Shown here: positions 62,162 through 64,000 of the stretch, one piece after another | Layout: every line of letters starts with the position of its first letter | Numbering within the stretch: the stretch's first letter is position 1 | Source: Pseudomonas sp. StFLB209 | GTDB lineage: Bacteria; Pseudomonadota; Gammaproteobacteria; Pseudomonadales; Pseudomonadaceae | Assembly: GCF_000829415.1 (NCBI RefSeq) | Contig: NZ_AP014637.1 | Location: forward strand, 5,163,001 to 5,227,000 | Reading direction: 5' to 3' | Length of the DNA stretch: 64,000 nt | Translations under genes and position numbers: made by a program | Notes under the pieces: generated by a model | Databases searched by the model: none | What the model saw: only the letters and a program-made list of their open reading frames with translations | What the model was told of the DNA's origin: nothing

Positions 62162-64000
62162 ATGAACTTCTCGACATTCTTTATATCCCGGCCGATCTTC
62201 GCCGCCGTGTTATCGCTGCTGATCCTGATCGCCGGTTCCATCTCGCTGTTCCAGTTACCGATCAGCGAATACCCGGAAGTGGTACCGCCCACCGTGGTGG
62301 TGCGCGCCAACTTCCCCGGTGCCAACCCCAAAGTGATCGGCGAAACCGTGGCCTCGCCACTGGAGCAAGCCATCACCGGCGTGGAAAACATGCTCTACAT
62401 GTCGTCCCAGGCCACCGCCGACGGCAAGCTGACCCTGACCATCACCTTCGCGCTGGGCACCGACCTGGACAACGCCCAGGTGCAGGTGCAAAACCGCGTG
62501 ACCCGCACCGAGCCCAAGCTGCCCGAGGAAGTGACGCGCATCGGGATCACGGTGGACAAGGCCTCGCCCGACCTGACCATGGTCGTGCACTTGACCTCGC
62601 CGGATGACCGCTACGACATGCTCTACCTGTCGAACTACGCGGTGCTCAACATCAAGGACGAGCTGGCGCGCCTCAATGGCGTGGGCGATGTGCAGTTGTT
62701 CGGTATGGGTGACTACTCGCTGCGGGTCTGGCTGGACCCGAACAAGACCGCTTCGCGCAACCTGACCGCCACTGACGTGGTCAACGCGATCCGTGAACAG
62801 AACCGCCAGGTCGCCGCCGGCCAGTTGGGCGCGCCACCGTCGCCGAATGCCACCAGCTTCCAGATGTCGATCAACACCCAAGGCCGCCTGGTCAGCGAGG
62901 AAGAGTTCGAGAACATCGTTATCCGCTCTGGTGCCAACGGTGAAATCACTCGCCTCAAGGATGTGGCGCGCATCGAGCTGGGTTCGAGTCAGTACGCGCT
63001 GCGCTCACTGCTCAACAACAAACCTGCTGTCGCCTTGCCGATCATGCAGCGCCCCGGCTCCAACGCCATCGACATTTCCAACCAGGTCCGGGCCCGCATG
63101 GCCGAACTGAAGAAGGAATTCCCGCAGGGCATGGACTACGAGATCGTCTATGACCCGACCATCTTCGTCCGCGGCTCCATCGAGGCGGTGATCCACACCC
63201 TGTTTGAAGCGCTGATTCTGGTGGTGCTGGTGGTGATCCTGTTCCTGCAGACCTGGCGCGCTTCGATCATCCCGCTGGCGGCCGTGCCGGTGTCGCTGAT
63301 CGGCACCTTTGCGGTCATGCACATGTTCGGCTTCTCGTTCAACGCCCTGTCGCTGTTCGGCCTGGTGCTGGCGATCGGGATCGTGGTCGACGACGCCATC
63401 GTGGTGGTAGAGAACGTCGAACGTAACATCGAGCTGGGCCTGGAACCGGTGGCTGCCACCCACAAAGCCATGGGCGAAGTGACCGGGCCGATCATCGCCA
63501 CGGCGCTGGTACTGTGCGCGGTGTTCGTGCCGGCGGCGTTCATTTCCGGGCTGACCGGCCAGTTCTACAAACAGTTCGCCCTGACCATCGCGATTTCCAC
63601 AGTAATCTCGGCATTCAACTCGCTGACCCTGTCGCCGGCCCTGGCGGCGGTACTGCTCAAAGGTCACAACGCACCGAAAGACCGCTTCTCGCGCCTGCTT
63701 GATCGTCTGCTGGGCGGCTGGCTGTTCAAGCCGTTCAACCGAGTGTTCGAAAAAGCCAGCCATGGCTACGTGGGCACTGTGGCGCGGGTGATCCGGCGCA
63801 GCGGCATTGCCATGGTCGTGTATGCCGGGCTCATGGCCCTGACCTGGCTGGGCTTCTCGACCACCCCGACCGGCTTCGTGCCCAGCCAGGACAAGCAATA
63901 CCTGGTGGCCTTCGCGCAACTGCCGGACGCAGCGAGCCTGGACCGCACCGAAGAGGTGATCAAACGCATGTCCGATATGGCCCTCAAGCAACCTGGGGTG
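62162..64000 (+). CDS. mexF: MexF, RND multidrug efflux pump (3' end missing)
   Basis: Opens MNFSTFFISRPIFAAVLSLL, first membrane helix; 613 codons visible of about 1060, cut by the window edge. Porter-domain features VRANFPGANPKVIGETVASP and GMGDYSLRVWLDPNKTASRN, then helices with the proton-relay Asp pair in GLVLAIGIVVDDAIVVVENV. Inner-membrane pump of the MexEF system. The third gene (oprN-like) would lie beyond the window. Confidence 0.92.
   Translation, partial: MNFSTFFISRPIFAAVLSLLILIAGSISLFQLPISEYPEVVPPTVVVRANFPGANPKVIGETVASPLEQAITGVENMLYMSSQATADGKLTLTITFALGTDLDNAQVQVQNRVTRTEPKLPEEVTRIGITVDKASPDLTMVVHLTSPDDRYDMLYLSNYAVLNIKDELARLNGVGDVQLFGMGDYSLRVWLDPNKTASRNLTATDVVNAIREQNRQVAAGQLGAPPSPNATSFQMSINTQGRLVSEEEFENIVIRSGANGEITRLKDVARIELGSSQYALRSLLNNKPAVALPIMQRPGSNAIDISNQVRARMAELKKEFPQGMDYEIVYDPTIFVRGSIEAVIHTLFEALILVVLVVILFLQTWRASIIPLAAVPVSLIGTFAVMHMFGFSFNALSLFGLVLAIGIVVDDAIVVVENVERNIELGLEPVAATHKAMGEVTGPIIATALVLCAVFVPAAFISGLTGQFYKQFALTIAISTVISAFNSLTLSPALAAVLLKGHNAPKDRFSRLLDRLLGGWLFKPFNRVFEKASHGYVGTVARVIRRSGIAMVVYAGLMALTWLGFSTTPTGFVPSQDKQYLVAFAQLPDAASLDRTEEVIKRMSDMALKQPGV

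Overview
The window looks like a chromosomal segment of a Pseudomonas from the fluorescens/putida lineage. The evidence is high-GC coding sequence, REP palindromes built on a GTAGGAGC-type core, a MexEF-type efflux operon preceded by a MexT-type nod box, a Fur-box/ECF sigma/FecR/TonB-receptor cassette, and a two-module Leu-first NRPS next to a LuxR gene, as in cyclic lipopeptide producers. The identification is inferred from gene content only; no search was run.

Left part (1-19.2 kb): a truncated DUF3100 membrane protein gene; an extraordinary Met/Cys-rich small protein (about 43% Met); a divergent AraC regulator/YahK-like alcohol dehydrogenase pair; a tnpB-only IS200/IS605-family element abutting the 3' end of a 2126-aa NRPS (C-A-T-C-A-T, no thioesterase); a divergent LuxR regulator; and a two-gene unit of a PP-loop ATPase and a MocR-type regulator with a Fur-like site upstream. 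Then come a zinc-free MDR oxidoreductase and a divergent LysR gene.

The most striking region is 19.2-30.5 kb, which I read as an integrative island inserted into the 3' end of the lysR gene. The last nine codons of lysR plus its stop recur at 30429-30458, and the three codon differences are all synonymous. The island carries a complete His-Xaa-Ser (hxsDBCA) radical-SAM peptide-modification system in one translationally coupled operon, three unrecognised companion genes, an AT-rich gene whose product has a PD-(D/E)XK-like E...D...QxK signature, and a convergent SF2 helicase of 979 aa. The last two look like candidate defence genes. No integrase was found.

30.5-44 kb: MFS exporter/AraC pair, a chemotaxis receptor, a TetR/DUF4442 pair with a palindromic operator, AraC/MDR pair, a secreted DUF4432 (aldose-epimerase-like) protein, a fused ABC exporter, and a three-gene overlapping lipoprotein operon whose last stop codon lies inside a REP sequence.

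44-58 kb: iron-uptake signalling cassette (ECF sigma, FecR, STN-type TonB receptor) behind a Fur-like box; an aromatic alcohol/aldehyde catabolic cluster (SphA-like outer-membrane protein, coniferyl-alcohol-type SDR, aldehyde dehydrogenase) with a sigma-54 -24/-12 promoter and a divergent XylR/DmpR-type activator; and a LacI-controlled sugar operon (MFS, TIM-barrel isomerase, Gfo/Idh/MocA dehydrogenase) with a perfect 18-bp operator.

58-64 kb: a 140-bp MITE-like inverted-repeat element, an MFS exporter, folD, then mexE and a mexF cut by the window's right edge.
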